Shown here piece after piece: positions 1-8,209 of a DNA stretch of 64,000 bases. Position 1 is the stretch's first letter. Each line of letters opens with the position of its first letter. The stretch covers positions 440,326-504,325 of the forward strand of contig JACOUO010000011.1 in NCBI GenBank assembly GCA_016177845.1, written 5' to 3'. The notes under the pieces were generated by a model. The model was given only the letters and a program-made list of their open reading frames with translations. It was not told the origin of the DNA and ran no database searches. A program made the position numbers and the translations under genes. The DNA is from Deltaproteobacteria bacterium (GTDB lineage: Bacteria > Desulfobacterota > GWC2-55-46).

Positions 1-804
1 ATAAGCTGCGGGGCAGCGCTCTTTAACTTAAGGCTTGCGCTCAGAAGGTTCGGCTACACAAGCGCTGTTGACTTATTTCCTAATCCCGGTGTGCCTGACC
101 TGCTCGCCAGAGTAAGGATCGGCGAAAATGTAGTCGAAGCAGAAGACGAGCACTACCTTCTCTTTGAAGCCATCACAAAACGCCATACCAACAGGATGCC
201 TTTTGAGAAAAAAAAAGTGCCGGAGGAAGTCCTCTCTGAGCTGCGGGCGATGGCAGCGGTAGAAGGCTGCTGGCTGAATATCGTTGAGGGAGAGGACTAC
301 AGGAACGCCCTTGCCGACTTGATAGCGGAAGGAGACCATATACAGGGCGCGAACAGGCAGTTCAGGAGAGAGCTTGCCGCATGGGTGCATCCCAACAGGA
401 CACGGAGCCATGACGGCATGCCCGGCTACTCCCTTGGAATGGGCGATATCGCCTCATACGCAGGCCCTCTCATCATCAGGACATTTGACTGGGGAAAAGG
501 ACAGGCTGCAAAAGACAGGCAGCTTGCCGCGGGCTCCCCTGTGCTTGCCGTGCTCGGGTCTGACGCCGAAACTCCGGCTGCATGGCTCAAGACAGGGCAA
601 GCCCTTGAACGGGTGCTGTTAAGGGCGCAGGCGGCAAATGTATCCGCGTCATACCTTAACCAGCCTATTGAAGTGCCTGACCTCAGGACAAGGGTACATG
701 ACCTCCTTAAAAGAAACGGGTATCCTCAGTTGATACTCAGGATGGGATATGGACATGAGCCCAAGCCCACGCCGAGAAGGCCGGTAAGCGAGGTGCTTTT
801 ATGA
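1..804 (+). CDS. Acg-family FMN-binding (nitroreductase-like) oxidoreductase, 5' partial
   Basis: The reading frame is open from base 1 and ends at TGA 802-804, so the gene begins upstream of the window; about 267 C-terminal residues are visible. The first residues (SCGAALFNLRLALRRFGY, then PDLLARVRIG) match the mid-part of Acg-like FMN-binding proteins, a nitroreductase-superfamily branch often linked to redox or hypoxic stress. An internal ATG at 130-132 or the GTG at 91 would truncate the fold, so neither is a likely start. It converges on the methyltransferase ending at 833, with 28 bp and no clear terminator between. The family is fairly sure; the substrate is unknown. Confidence 0.75.
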   Translation: MSCGAALFNLRLALRRFGYTSAVDLFPNPGVPDLLARVRIGENVVEAEDEHYLLFEAITKRHTNRMPFEKKKVPEEVLSELRAMAAVEGCWLNIVEGEDYRNALADLIAEGDHIQGANRQFRRELAAWVHPNRTRSHDGMPGYSLGMGDIASYAGPLIIRTFDWGKGQAAKDRQLAAGSPVLAVLGSDAETPAAWLKTGQALERVLLRAQAANVSASYLNQPIEVPDLRTRVHDLLKRNGYPQLILRMGYGHEPKPTPRRPVSEVLL

Positions 805-832
805 TAAACAGGATTCATTAAGCAATTAAAGC

Positions 833-1612
833 TTATGCTTTCTCTCCCTTGACCATTATCTCAAAGCCGAACCTGTATGAGAAGTAATCATCAAAATGCC
901 TGTCAATGAGCTTTTGGAGATTATCCGTAAGCCTGCCCATGAGGTCATACCTGCCGTTTTCAGGCCCTGAGAGACGGTAGAACCCGTGGGCAGGATAAAA
1001 CGCGCCTATCCTGAGATTACCAAGTCCGAGCTTTAAAAAGACCTCCGCAAGCTCAGAGTGCCTGAATGATTTTTCGTAATCGTATTTGAAGCTCTTATTG
1101 CGTTTCTTTAGCATCCATTTATAGAGCGTATGGGGGAAGTTGAACCAGTTAGGCACGCCTGCCAGTATGGTGCCGCCCCTTTTTGCCACCCTTATCATCT
1201 CTTTCAAAGCATCCTCGTATGTCGGGCTGCATTCAATTCCGTAATGCTCTATTACCCCTTCGTTGAATACGAAGTCAAATGAATCATCCCTGAAAGGCAT
1301 ATTGAACATATCGCAGAGGACGAATGAGGCGTTGCTCAATCCGAGATGTTTTTTAAGGCGGTTTGACATCCTTATTGAATTTTCTGAGATGTCGATGCCA
1401 ATGACTTCAGACCGTCCAAATTCCCTCGCGAGGAGATTTGAAAGCCTTCCAGTGCCGCAGCCTGCCTCAAGCATGAGCCTGTCCTTAAAAGTGACAGAAC
1501 CTGCTATCAGGCGATACGCCTCACGGGTGAAACGGGAGTTGATAAGCTTTTCCACATCAGTATCAGCTTCCCAGTTCTTGTCCCATAGTGTTTTCTGGCT
1601 CAGTGTCTTCAT
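833..1612 (-). CDS. class I SAM-dependent methyltransferase
   Basis: A 259-aa cytosolic protein. SAM-binding motif I is E49-A-G-C-G-T-G55, followed by the acidic-loop motif VIGIDIS (70-76) and the post-I segment CDMFNMPF, typical of Methyltransf_11/25 Rossmann-fold enzymes. The ATG at 1610-1612 has an AGGGAT Shine-Dalgarno about 6 nt upstream. It stands alone: the HhH gene upstream ends 154 bp away, and the convergent oxidoreductase lies downstream. The substrate cannot be deduced. Confidence 0.75.
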   Translation of the reverse strand: MKTLSQKTLWDKNWEADTDVEKLINSRFTREAYRLIAGSVTFKDRLMLEAGCGTGRLSNLLAREFGRSEVIGIDISENSIRMSNRLKKHLGLSNASFVLCDMFNMPFRDDSFDFVFNEGVIEHYGIECSPTYEDALKEMIRVAKRGGTILAGVPNWFNFPHTLYKWMLKKRNKSFKYDYEKSFRHSELAEVFLKLGLGNLRIGAFYPAHGFYRLSGPENGRYDLMGRLTDNLQKLIDRHFDDYFSYRFGFEIMVKGEKA

Positions 1613-1766
1613 TATGTATCCCTTTCAAGGAAAAAAGAAAACCGCATACGAAGGGCTCTCCCTCCCCCGCTTAAGTTTGATTTATAATTGAGCGTGAAAT
1701 ACAGGTAGACTGAGGATTGTGAAAGTTAAAGTAAGACAATCTTTTCAGGCGGTCTTTGATGTGCGC

Positions 1767-2075
1767 CTATTCTTTTATCCTGCCCTTTCCGCGCCCTTTC
1801 GTCTGGCCGACATATTCTTTTCCGCTTCTTACATCCTGCTTGCTCTCCCTTCTCTTCTCCGTTCCCCCTCCGTTGAGTGTCGCGCCTTCGGCCTTAAGGT
1901 TCTCTATAATGGTTTCAGAGAAACCTGGTATATCTTTAAGCTCTTCCCATTTTTTAAAGTCACCGTGGTTTTTCCTGAAATCTATTATGTGCTGGGCAGC
2001 ATCCTGACCAAGACCGCGTATCTGCAGCAGTTCATTAAGCTGCGCCGCATTTATGTTTATATGTTTTTCAGGCAT
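1767..2075 (-). CDS. small helix-hairpin-helix (ComEA-like) DNA-binding protein A
   Basis: A 102-aa protein with two helix-hairpin-helix motifs (about residues 14-30, LLQIRGLGQDAAQHII, and 44-62, LKDIPGFSETII) as in the C-terminal domain of ComEA, followed by a very basic tail of about 35 residues. There is no signal peptide or membrane anchor, so it is probably a cytosolic nucleic-acid-binding protein rather than a true competence receptor. The start at 2073-2075 is chosen over an in-frame start 33 nt upstream because a strong AGGAGGG lies 6 nt before it. It follows a paralogue (2147-2386) in the same transcript. Confidence 0.75.
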   Translation of the reverse strand: MPEKHININAAQLNELLQIRGLGQDAAQHIIDFRKNHGDFKKWEELKDIPGFSETIIENLKAEGATLNGGGTEKRRESKQDVRSGKEYVGQTKGRGKGRIKE

Positions 2076-2093
2076 ATAACCCTCCTTTCCATA

Positions 2094-2122
2094 AAGGGGC
2101 GGAACCATCCTTCCCGCCCCTT
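2094..2122 (-). terminator. GC-rich stem-loop between the two HhH genes
   Basis: A perfect 9-bp stem (AAGGGGCGG 2094-2102 pairing with CCGCCCCTT 2114-2122) sits between the paralogous HhH genes. Read on the minus strand it is followed only by TTTAT, so it is at best a leaky terminator or attenuator. It could reduce expression of the downstream copy. Confidence 0.45.
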
Positions 2123-2146
2123 GGGTTTTCCAGTATTACTAATCTG

Positions 2147-2386
2147 TTAAGCTGATTTTTTTCCTCTCGGCCTCTGTTCCTCACTGTCGAGGCTTGCCCC
2201 GCCCTCTCTCAGATCATTTACCATGCCCTGAGAAAAACCGGGTATATTGTTCAGGTCATCCCAACTCCTGAAAGGGCCGTGCTCATTACGGTATTTTATT
2301 ATCAGTTCAGCCCTTCTCCTGCCCACCATCGGAAGGTTTGAAAGCTCGTCAACACCGATTGTATTAAGGTTGAAATGCTGTGCCAT
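2147..2386 (-). CDS. small helix-hairpin-helix (ComEA-like) DNA-binding protein B
   Basis: A 79-aa protein made almost entirely of two HhH motifs (about residues 14-32, LSNLPMVGRRRAELIIKY, and 44-60, LNNIPGFSQGMVNDL), with a short basic end. There is no secretion signal. A GGAGG lies 8-9 nt before the ATG at 2384-2386. It resembles the neighbouring 102-aa protein in length of repeats and spacing, so the pair likely arose by tandem duplication. It is the first gene behind the promoter at 2504-2531. Sequence-independent DNA binding is the family property; the role is unknown. Confidence 0.72.
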   Translation of the reverse strand: MAQHFNLNTIGVDELSNLPMVGRRRAELIIKYRNEHGPFRSWDDLNNIPGFSQGMVNDLREGGASLDSEEQRPRGKKSA

Positions 2387-2503
2387 TTAAAAAACCTCCA
2401 TGGATTGATTTATGAGGCCTGCATTAAGTTCAGGAACTTTTCGGGAAGTCAAAAGAGGTTGAGGGGGAATGGATTAGCGCAGGCTTGAAAGAGTTCTAAT
2501 TTG

Positions 2504-2531
2504 AATATAAAACCAAATAAGGGGATGTCAA
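2504..2531 (-). promoter_or_regulatory. sigma70-type promoter for the HhH gene pair
   Basis: On the minus strand there is a perfect TTGACA (complement 2526-2531), a 16-bp spacer and TATATT (complement 2504-2509). It lies just after the rhodanese terminator and gives a leader of roughly 110 nt before the HhH gene at 2386. Confidence 0.65.
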
Positions 2532-2561
2532 GAACCTGCCGAAAGTCACGAAAATACATAT

Positions 2562-2595
2562 AAAAAAAGCCGCTGCCTATTTTACGGGCAGCGGC
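2562..2595 (-). terminator. Rho-independent terminator of the pncA-rhodanese transcript
   Basis: A perfect 9-bp stem, GCCGCTGCC/GGCAGCGGC (2569-2577 with 2587-2595), is followed on the minus strand by seven T residues (complement 2562-2568). It starts 9 nt beyond the rhodanese stop, which supports the reading that the rhodanese gene extends through its internal TGA to 2604. Confidence 0.85.
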
Positions 2596-2603
2596 TTTAG
2601 CTT

Positions 2604-2936
2604 TCACTTGCTTACAACAGGCATTCCTGATTTGACCCACTCATTGAATCCTCCAAGGAGCGCGCTTGCCGCCTTAAATCCTCGATTCAGAAGTATCTGC
2701 GCCGCACGGGCGCTTGAGTGTTCCTCAGTTCAGGTACAGTAAGCGACTACCTCCTTGTTTTTATCAAGCTCCTTGAATCTTATCTCAAGTTCATTCAAAG
2801 GAATCCTGACCGAACCCTGAATCTTTATATTGCTGTTGGCGTAATCTGTCGGGTTTCTCACATCAAGGAGTGTGAAATCTTCTTTGCTGTCCATCTTTTT
2901 TTTAAGCTCTTCTTTTTTTATCCTCGGAGCTTCCAT
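2604..2936 (-). CDS. single-domain rhodanese, predicted selenoprotein (in-frame TGA at 2730-2732)
   Basis: Read through one TGA, this is a complete 110-residue rhodanese: EDFTLLDVRNPTDY, then the active loop with Cys67 (VVAYC-T-[TGA]-TEEHSSARAA), then LLGGFNEWVKSGMPVV at the C-terminus. Cys-containing relatives carry YC(A/T)CP-E-(A/T)SAR in this loop, so TGA codon 69 replaces the second Cys; a C-x-U redox pair is inferred. Codons stay coding-like after the TGA and the gene ends at TGA 2604-2606, 9 nt before a strong terminator. The ATG at 2934-2936 has AAGGAGG upstream and overlaps pncA by 35 bp, so the two are probably translationally coupled. Likely roles are sulfur transfer or persulfide/selenium handling. 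The alternative is a nonsense mutation giving a 68-aa fragment. Confidence 0.75.
2688..2728 (-). promoter_or_regulatory. candidate bacterial SECIS element
   Basis: Immediately 3' of the in-frame TGA, the minus-strand RNA can fold GCGCC-[CGUGC]-GGCGC (complement 2699-2713). The GU-containing apical loop lies 22-26 nt past the UGA, within the spacing usual for bacterial SECIS hairpins. A weaker lower stem (complement 2721-2728 with 2688-2695) can form around it. Function depends on SelB, which is outside the window. Confidence 0.6.
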
Positions 2937-3537
2937 AACCGCCTCCTTTTAGCTCTCCCTCAATCCTCGCTATAGTTGTCTCTAAAGCCCCTGCCGCTTT
3001 CATCCGCTTCATCGCCCTCTCTGAATCCCCAATATTCAGATCCACTCCTTTTACAGCATCGGTAAGCACTGTTATGCCAATGCCATTTTTTGCCGCGTCC
3101 AACGCGGTCTGAAGCACGCAGTAATCCGTTGCGAGCCCTCCTATATATATATGCCCGATTCCCTTCTCTTTTAAGACCTGAAGAAGCGCCCTGCCTTTAT
3201 CATCCCTGCCGTCAAATCCTGAATAGCTGTCCTCATCAGGGCTCGTGCCTTTGGACATCACTATTGTATCAGGCGGAAGCTTGAGGTCAGGATGAAACTC
3301 CGATCCTTTTGTGCCCTGAACGCAGTGGGGCGGCCATGTGCCGCCGTAAGCCTTGAAATGAACGGTCTTGGCAGGGTGCCAATCCCGTGTGGCTATTACA
3401 GGCAGACCGGCTCTCTTAAACAACTCGATATATCTGTTAAGCACAGGTACGACCTTATCCCCTCCTTTTACGGCAAGCGCCCCGTCCGGGCAGAAATCAT
3501 TCTGCACATCTACTACCAAAAGCACCTTACGCTCCAT
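2902..3537 (-). CDS. pncA: nicotinamidase / isochorismatase-family hydrolase
   Basis: A 211-aa cysteine hydrolase that deamidates nicotinamide to nicotinate for NAD salvage. The catalytic Asp lies in LVVDVQNDFCPDGAL near the N-terminus, the metal-site Asp/His in ATRDWHP and FHP, and the nucleophilic Cys in GGLATDYCV. The start at 3535-3537 is preceded by GGAGGTT and a -35/-10 pair; a longer in-frame start 183 nt upstream would put the promoter inside the gene and add non-homologous residues. The 3' end overlaps the rhodanese gene by 35 bp. Pyrazinamidase-type activity is a family property. Confidence 0.87.
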   Translation of the reverse strand: MERKVLLVVDVQNDFCPDGALAVKGGDKVVPVLNRYIELFKRAGLPVIATRDWHPAKTVHFKAYGGTWPPHCVQGTKGSEFHPDLKLPPDTIVMSKGTSPDEDSYSGFDGRDDKGRALLQVLKEKGIGHIYIGGLATDYCVLQTALDAAKNGIGITVLTDAVKGVDLNIGDSERAMKRMKAAGALETTIARIEGELKGGGYGSSEDKKRRA

Positions 3538-3553
3538 AAGAACCTCCAATTTG

Positions 3554-3581
3554 AGGATAGCATTTATTGAAAATGTGTCAA
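3554..3581 (-). promoter_or_regulatory. sigma70-type promoter for pncA-rhodanese
   Basis: Minus strand: perfect TTGACA (complement 3576-3581), 16-bp spacer, TATCCT (complement 3554-3559), 17 bp before the pncA start codon, giving a very short leader with the Shine-Dalgarno. Confidence 0.6.
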
Positions 3582-3628
3582 GATTACCTAAATACCTGTA
3601 AAAAAATAGGAAAAAGCCTAAACCCGCC

Positions 3629-3657
3629 TTGAAAACAGGCTTGTTTTGGTCTATTCT
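3629..3657 (+). promoter_or_regulatory. possible sigma70-type promoter for the M16 peptidase gene
   Basis: TTGAAA (3629-3634), 17-bp spacer, TATTCT (3652-3657), 38 bp before the ATG of the M16 gene and divergent from the pncA promoter. The -10 is weak, so this is a candidate only. Confidence 0.4.
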
Positions 3658-3695
3658 ATACAATTGTATTAAATCAAGTACGGAGGTTTGCATAG

Positions 3696-6359
3696 ATGAT
3701 CCTTTATCACAGGAAAGCAATCGTTTCTTTCTTCATCGCTTTTCTATTCATTCTCAACAGCCTTGCCTTTGCCGAACCCGGAGAAGTATTTAAGACAAAG
3801 CTCGAAAACGGGCTTACGGTGATTATTGAAGAGGAACACTCCGCCCCTGTCGTATCAGTCCAGATGTGGGTCAAGGTAGGCAGCGCGGATGAGCAGGACA
3901 AATACGCAGGAATCTCCCATGTCTTTGAGCATATGCTCTTCAAGGGAACTGAAAAGAGAAAAGTCGGGCAGATTGCGAATATTATAGAATCGGTCGGAGG
4001 CGACATAAACGCCTATACATCATTTGACAACACTGTTTACCACTTGACTGTGCCGAGCAGGTATTTCGGGACAGGACTTGATATCATCAGCGATGCCATA
4101 CAGCACTCGACATTCGACGCAGAAGAATTAAAAAAAGAACTTGACGTGGTTCTCGAAGAAATAAGGATGAACGAGGACAACCCAGGAAGGAACCTTTACA
4201 AATCCATTCTCGGGACTGCCTTCACCACCCATACTTACAGAAGGCCGGTAATAGGCACCATGGAGACTGTAAAGACATTTACAAGGGAAGACATGGTGCG
4301 CACCTTCAAAAAATGGTACATCCCCAACAACATGACTCTTGTCATAGTCGGGGATGTAGATAAGGATCAAGCGCTTGCGGCTATCAAAAAAGAGTTCAAA
4401 AATTTCGAGAAAAAGCCTGACCCGCACACGAAAAGGCCGTTAGAGCCTGTACAGAAAGAACTCAGGACAGAGCAGCTTACCCAGCAGATAAAAGAAGCGC
4501 ATCTCGGGATGGCCTTCCACATACCTGACATAAAAAACAATGATACTTACGCAATAGATGTCCTTGAGGTAATCTTAAGCGGCGGTGAAAGCTCAAGGAT
4601 ATATAAGAAACTTAAGATAGAGGACCAGATCGTTAACAGTATCGGCGCTTACGGCATGTCTCTCAGGGACCCCGGCCTGTTCTTCGTGACAGCCACTCTT
4701 GATACAGAAAATACAGATAAGACCATCACCGGAGTTCTCAATGAGATAAACAGGCTTGAATTCGAAGGGCCTAATCCGGAAGAACTCCAGAAGGCGAAGT
4801 TCAACCTTGAGAGCGACTTCATCTTCTCAAGGGAGACAATGGACGGCCTTGCCGGAAAGCTCGGCTATTACGAGACGATACTCGGTGATGTTAACTACGA
4901 AAAGAAATATCTCGAAGGCATCAGAAAGGTAACACCCGAAGATATAAAAAGGGTGCTTAAAAAATATTTCGTTCCGTCAAACATGACCGTAACCACGCTC
5001 GTGCCTAAGGAAGAAGCCGCACTTGTAGAAAAAGCAACGGTAACAAACGCGGTAGCCAAAGCCGAAGAAAAGGCAAAGGCAGAGTTTGTCGAGGTAAAGG
5101 AAGCACAGGAAAAGATTACACAGGTAAGGCTTGAGAACGGAATAGACCTTATCGTCAAAGAGGTACACGCAAACCCGACCGTTGCGTTCTACGCGACCTT
5201 CCCCGGCGGCCTCAGGTTTGAAGAGGCCTCAAGGAACGGTGTCGGGAACTTTACCGCGAGCATGCTCACAAGGGGCACCGCAAAAAGGACAAGGGAAGAG
5301 CTTGCCAGGGAAGTCGAAGAGATGGCAGGCGGGGTCAGCGGATTTTCAGGCTGGAACTCTACGGGCGTCTCAGGCAAGTTTCTGGCGTCATTCTTTGACA
5401 AAGGGCTGAGTATCCTTGCCGATACCATAATGAACCCGGTATTCCCGGATGATGAGATAGGCAAGCTAAAGACAGATGTCATAGCCGCCATAAACAGGCA
5501 GGAGGATTATCTGCCGGGCTACACCTTCAAGCTCTTATACAGGGAGCTGTACCGTGAGCACCCGTACGGGATGCCCGTAATCGGAACTGAAGAGACAATC
5601 TCCGCGCTCACAAGGCAGGACCTCATAGACCATCACGAGAAGTTCTTTGCGCCGCAGAGAATGGTCTTAACAGTTGTAGGAGATATAAACACACCGTATG
5701 CGATTGAAAAGGTAAAGGCCGCATTCAAGGACTTTACAAAAACAGGAGCGGAGCTTACGCAGCCCCCTGTTGAAGAACACCAGACCGATATACGCATCAC
5801 AGGCGACATAAAAGAAAAGGAGCAGACCCACATAGGAGTAGGATTCCTCGGCACTACCATTGGAAGCGAGGACAGCTATCCCTTAAGGGTCATGAATGAG
5901 GTCCTTTCAGGGCAAGGCGGAAGGCTCTTCCTTGAGCTCAGGGATAAAAAAGGGCTTGCCTATAATGTAAGCGCCTCTTCAAGAGAGGCGATGGATAAAG
6001 GCTCCATCTCGCTCTACATAGCTACTTCCCCGGATAAAAAGGAAGAGGCTGTAGAAGGGCTTATGAATGAGCTTAAAAAGATAATCGCTGAGAAGGTCAC
6101 AAACGAAGAGCTGACAAGGGCAAAACGCTCGCTCATCGGAAGCTATGAGATAGGGCTTCAGGAAGTCTCAAACCAGTCAACCGACATGGCTAATAACGAG
6201 CTTTACGGCCTTGGTTATGATTTCTTCAAAAAGTATCCTGATAAGATAGAGGCGGTTACGGCGGATGATGTCTTGAGGGTAGCGAAAAAATACCTTACGC
6301 TTGAGGCTTACACCATCTCGGTTGTAGGGCCGAACGGTAACGGAGGAGAAGGCAAATAG
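3696..6359 (+). CDS. two-unit M16 family zinc metallopeptidase, exported
   Basis: An 887-aa protein with an N-terminal signal peptide (hydrophobic core about 9-25, likely cleavage after SLAFA) and two fused M16 units (about 32-440 and 475-880). The first carries the inverse zinc motif H75-V-F-E78-H79 and a downstream glutamate in DVVLEEIRMNED, so it is the active half. The second (FYATFPGGLRFEEASRNG) lacks HxxEH and is presumably the structural partner, as in processing-peptidase-like pairs encoded on one chain. A GGAGG lies about 9 nt before the ATG. The protein is probably periplasmic and degrades peptides. It is monocistronic, ending before a bidirectional terminator. Confidence 0.88.
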   Translation: MILYHRKAIVSFFIAFLFILNSLAFAEPGEVFKTKLENGLTVIIEEEHSAPVVSVQMWVKVGSADEQDKYAGISHVFEHMLFKGTEKRKVGQIANIIESVGGDINAYTSFDNTVYHLTVPSRYFGTGLDIISDAIQHSTFDAEELKKELDVVLEEIRMNEDNPGRNLYKSILGTAFTTHTYRRPVIGTMETVKTFTREDMVRTFKKWYIPNNMTLVIVGDVDKDQALAAIKKEFKNFEKKPDPHTKRPLEPVQKELRTEQLTQQIKEAHLGMAFHIPDIKNNDTYAIDVLEVILSGGESSRIYKKLKIEDQIVNSIGAYGMSLRDPGLFFVTATLDTENTDKTITGVLNEINRLEFEGPNPEELQKAKFNLESDFIFSRETMDGLAGKLGYYETILGDVNYEKKYLEGIRKVTPEDIKRVLKKYFVPSNMTVTTLVPKEEAALVEKATVTNAVAKAEEKAKAEFVEVKEAQEKITQVRLENGIDLIVKEVHANPTVAFYATFPGGLRFEEASRNGVGNFTASMLTRGTAKRTREELAREVEEMAGGVSGFSGWNSTGVSGKFLASFFDKGLSILADTIMNPVFPDDEIGKLKTDVIAAINRQEDYLPGYTFKLLYRELYREHPYGMPVIGTEETISALTRQDLIDHHEKFFAPQRMVLTVVGDINTPYAIEKVKAAFKDFTKTGAELTQPPVEEHQTDIRITGDIKEKEQTHIGVGFLGTTIGSEDSYPLRVMNEVLSGQGGRLFLELRDKKGLAYNVSASSREAMDKGSISLYIATSPDKKEEAVEGLMNELKKIIAEKVTNEELTRAKRSLIGSYEIGLQEVSNQSTDMANNELYGLGYDFFKKYPDKIEAVTADDVLRVAKKYLTLEAYTISVVGPNGNGGEGK

Positions 6360-6380
6360 CCTTTCCTTTGAACTTTATAT

Positions 6381-6416
6381 AAAAAAGCCCGTCCCTTTAG
6401 GGGGCGGGCTTTTTTA
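6381..6416. terminator. bidirectional Rho-independent terminator
   Basis: GCCCGTCCC pairs with GGGGCGGGC (one G-U pair), flanked by A6 on the left and T6 on the right. It lies between the convergent M16 peptidase and GT-C membrane protein genes and can serve both strands. Confidence 0.85.
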
Positions 6417-6419
6417 TTT

Positions 6420-8180
6420 TTATTTCAAAGCATAAACTGAGAACCCGTTTGAGGTGTAAAGCTTTGAGGTATTCGTATTGAAGAAGTTTACGATGACCTT
6501 TAATTCCTGCTCTTTAAAATTGTTGTTGGCAAACCTCTCGACAATGGAATCGTTCATTACTATATGGGAAATTCCCATTGACCTGAAGCCTTTTTTAAGG
6601 GCCTCTTCATCCCCTGTCCTCTTTACTAAATCCTTAAAGAACACCCCTGTCCTGTCCCAATACACATAGTCCCTTTCCCAGTAATAGCCCCTGTCGCCGG
6701 CAAATAGAAGCAGCACCTTTGCATTTTCAGGCAAGTTTTGGTTTGAGAAATTTACGGCATTATAATCAGGAAGCTTCACAGATAGATACTCATCACGGGA
6801 GGCTTCTCCACCTATATACAGGAAGGGAGATTCTTTGGCATGCAGCCCAGAGATATAGTTGATGCTGAATACAAACAGGGCTGAGATGAGCGCAAGGAAA
6901 AAGAGCTTTAACTTCTTTGTATCGGCAAGGTTATTTATGCCTGCCACAACCAGGATGACAAACGCTGGCAATATCGGAAGCAGGTATCTTGTGGCCATAT
7001 CAACTGTCAAAAAGGCCATGACGAAGAAAAGGGCGCAGTAGAGCCCAAGCCAGCCGATATCCTTAAAATTCTTCCGTACCAAAAGGAATGGCAGGAATGC
7101 CAGCAGGAAGGGATTGAGCACTCCGTCAAACCTCTCTATCGAATTATCGGCCCCCTGAAAAAATATGCGCACTGGAAGCAATATCAGGTCAAGCGTAGAT
7201 TCATTATAAAGGAGATACCTCTTCCCTATCGGGGACATCTCGCTTGTTATGTGCAGTCCCTCTCCCCGCACCGCGGCATGCCCCGCGCTCTCCCATATCG
7301 GGTAAAGCGGGCTGCCTGTCCAGATATAGTTCCTGATGAGCCACGGCGAAAGCACTGCGGCAGTTATCACGAAATAAATGACCCCGAACTTAAGCGCCTT
7401 TACAGGCTTGCCCATCTTCTTAAGATATATGTAGGATACAAAGGCATTCAGAAGCGCGAAGCTCAGGAGATTATTAAATTTGGCGCCAAGGGCAAAGCCC
7501 ATTGAAACAGCCGAGAAAATAAGCCACTTGGCAGGAAAGCCGCTGTCCTTCCATTTAAGTATCGCTATCAGGGAAAGAGTAGAGTAGAACGCCGCGCCGT
7601 GGTCAGCATAGGCAACCCTTGAAAGATTGACCGCAAGCGGGGTGGAAAGATATATGAGCATCCCCAAAAGTCCGTACTGGCGGTTCAGCTTCCCGGAAAG
7701 ATAGAAATAGATGAGCGAGCCTGTAAGGATTGCAAAACCGAAGTGAATGAGCCTTGGGGCAATATCATCGCCAAAGGCCATGGGCACTAAATAGAGAAGG
7801 TCTATATTCTGAGGCAGATACGAAAAACCCATCATGGGGATTTCAAATATCTTAGCCTTGGCAAGATAGAGCTTTGGGATTGCAAGGTGCTGGATAAGCT
7901 CATCCCTGACCGACGGAGGCGTGAGGGCAAGCGGCAATACGGAAAGTAAGAGTATCCCTATTGAAACAAGCAGGAACTTCTCAGTAGAGGTGAACCGGGT
8001 CTTGCCTGTCCTATCCTCAGAAAGATTCTTTTTTAAATAAGAGAACAGGAACAGCGAGGCAATGACAGCGGCGGCTACAAAATTCGGGGTCAATAACCCC
8101 AAATGCCCAAGCAGAAAGACAATCAGGCTTAAACTCCCAAGCGTAAAGCCTGTTACATAGATAAGCTCAATAGTAAACAT
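6420..8180 (-). CDS. GT-C / GT39-like multi-pass membrane glycosyltransferase
   Basis: A 586-aa protein with about 11-12 hydrophobic helices in the first 430 residues and a soluble C-terminal domain of about 140 residues. The first extracytoplasmic loop carries an acidic pair (D93-E94 in PSVRDELIQHLAIPKLYL), as in GT-C enzymes of the PMT/ArnT (GT39) type that use lipid-linked sugars. Acceptor and sugar are unknown; glycosylation of exported proteins or envelope polymers is possible. The ATG at 8178-8180 has no strong Shine-Dalgarno and follows sppA by 29 bp, so it may depend on that transcript. Confidence 0.65.
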   Translation of the reverse strand: MFTIELIYVTGFTLGSLSLIVFLLGHLGLLTPNFVAAAVIASLFLFSYLKKNLSEDRTGKTRFTSTEKFLLVSIGILLLSVLPLALTPPSVRDELIQHLAIPKLYLAKAKIFEIPMMGFSYLPQNIDLLYLVPMAFGDDIAPRLIHFGFAILTGSLIYFYLSGKLNRQYGLLGMLIYLSTPLAVNLSRVAYADHGAAFYSTLSLIAILKWKDSGFPAKWLIFSAVSMGFALGAKFNNLLSFALLNAFVSYIYLKKMGKPVKALKFGVIYFVITAAVLSPWLIRNYIWTGSPLYPIWESAGHAAVRGEGLHITSEMSPIGKRYLLYNESTLDLILLPVRIFFQGADNSIERFDGVLNPFLLAFLPFLLVRKNFKDIGWLGLYCALFFVMAFLTVDMATRYLLPILPAFVILVVAGINNLADTKKLKLFFLALISALFVFSINYISGLHAKESPFLYIGGEASRDEYLSVKLPDYNAVNFSNQNLPENAKVLLLFAGDRGYYWERDYVYWDRTGVFFKDLVKRTGDEEALKKGFRSMGISHIVMNDSIVERFANNNFKEQELKVIVNFFNTNTSKLYTSNGFSVYALK

Positions 8181-8209
8181 CAGTAGGCTTAAAGCCGTAT
8201 TCCTTTCCT

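Noticed and set aside
1719-2150. A 143-codon + strand ORF across the first HhH gene
   Set aside because: Antisense to a gene with clear HhH motifs and a strong ribosome site; the translation is low-complexity hydrophobic text.
2449-2640. A 63-codon minus-strand ORF overlapping the rhodanese 3' end
   Set aside because: No ribosome site, low-complexity text, and it crosses both the terminator at 2562-2595 and the HhH promoter; the rhodanese frame explains this DNA.
2604-2936. Rhodanese as a simple pseudogene
   Set aside because: All motifs remain on both sides of the TGA, the TGA replaces a normally Cys position, and a SECIS-like hairpin follows; Sec insertion explains this better, though not proven.
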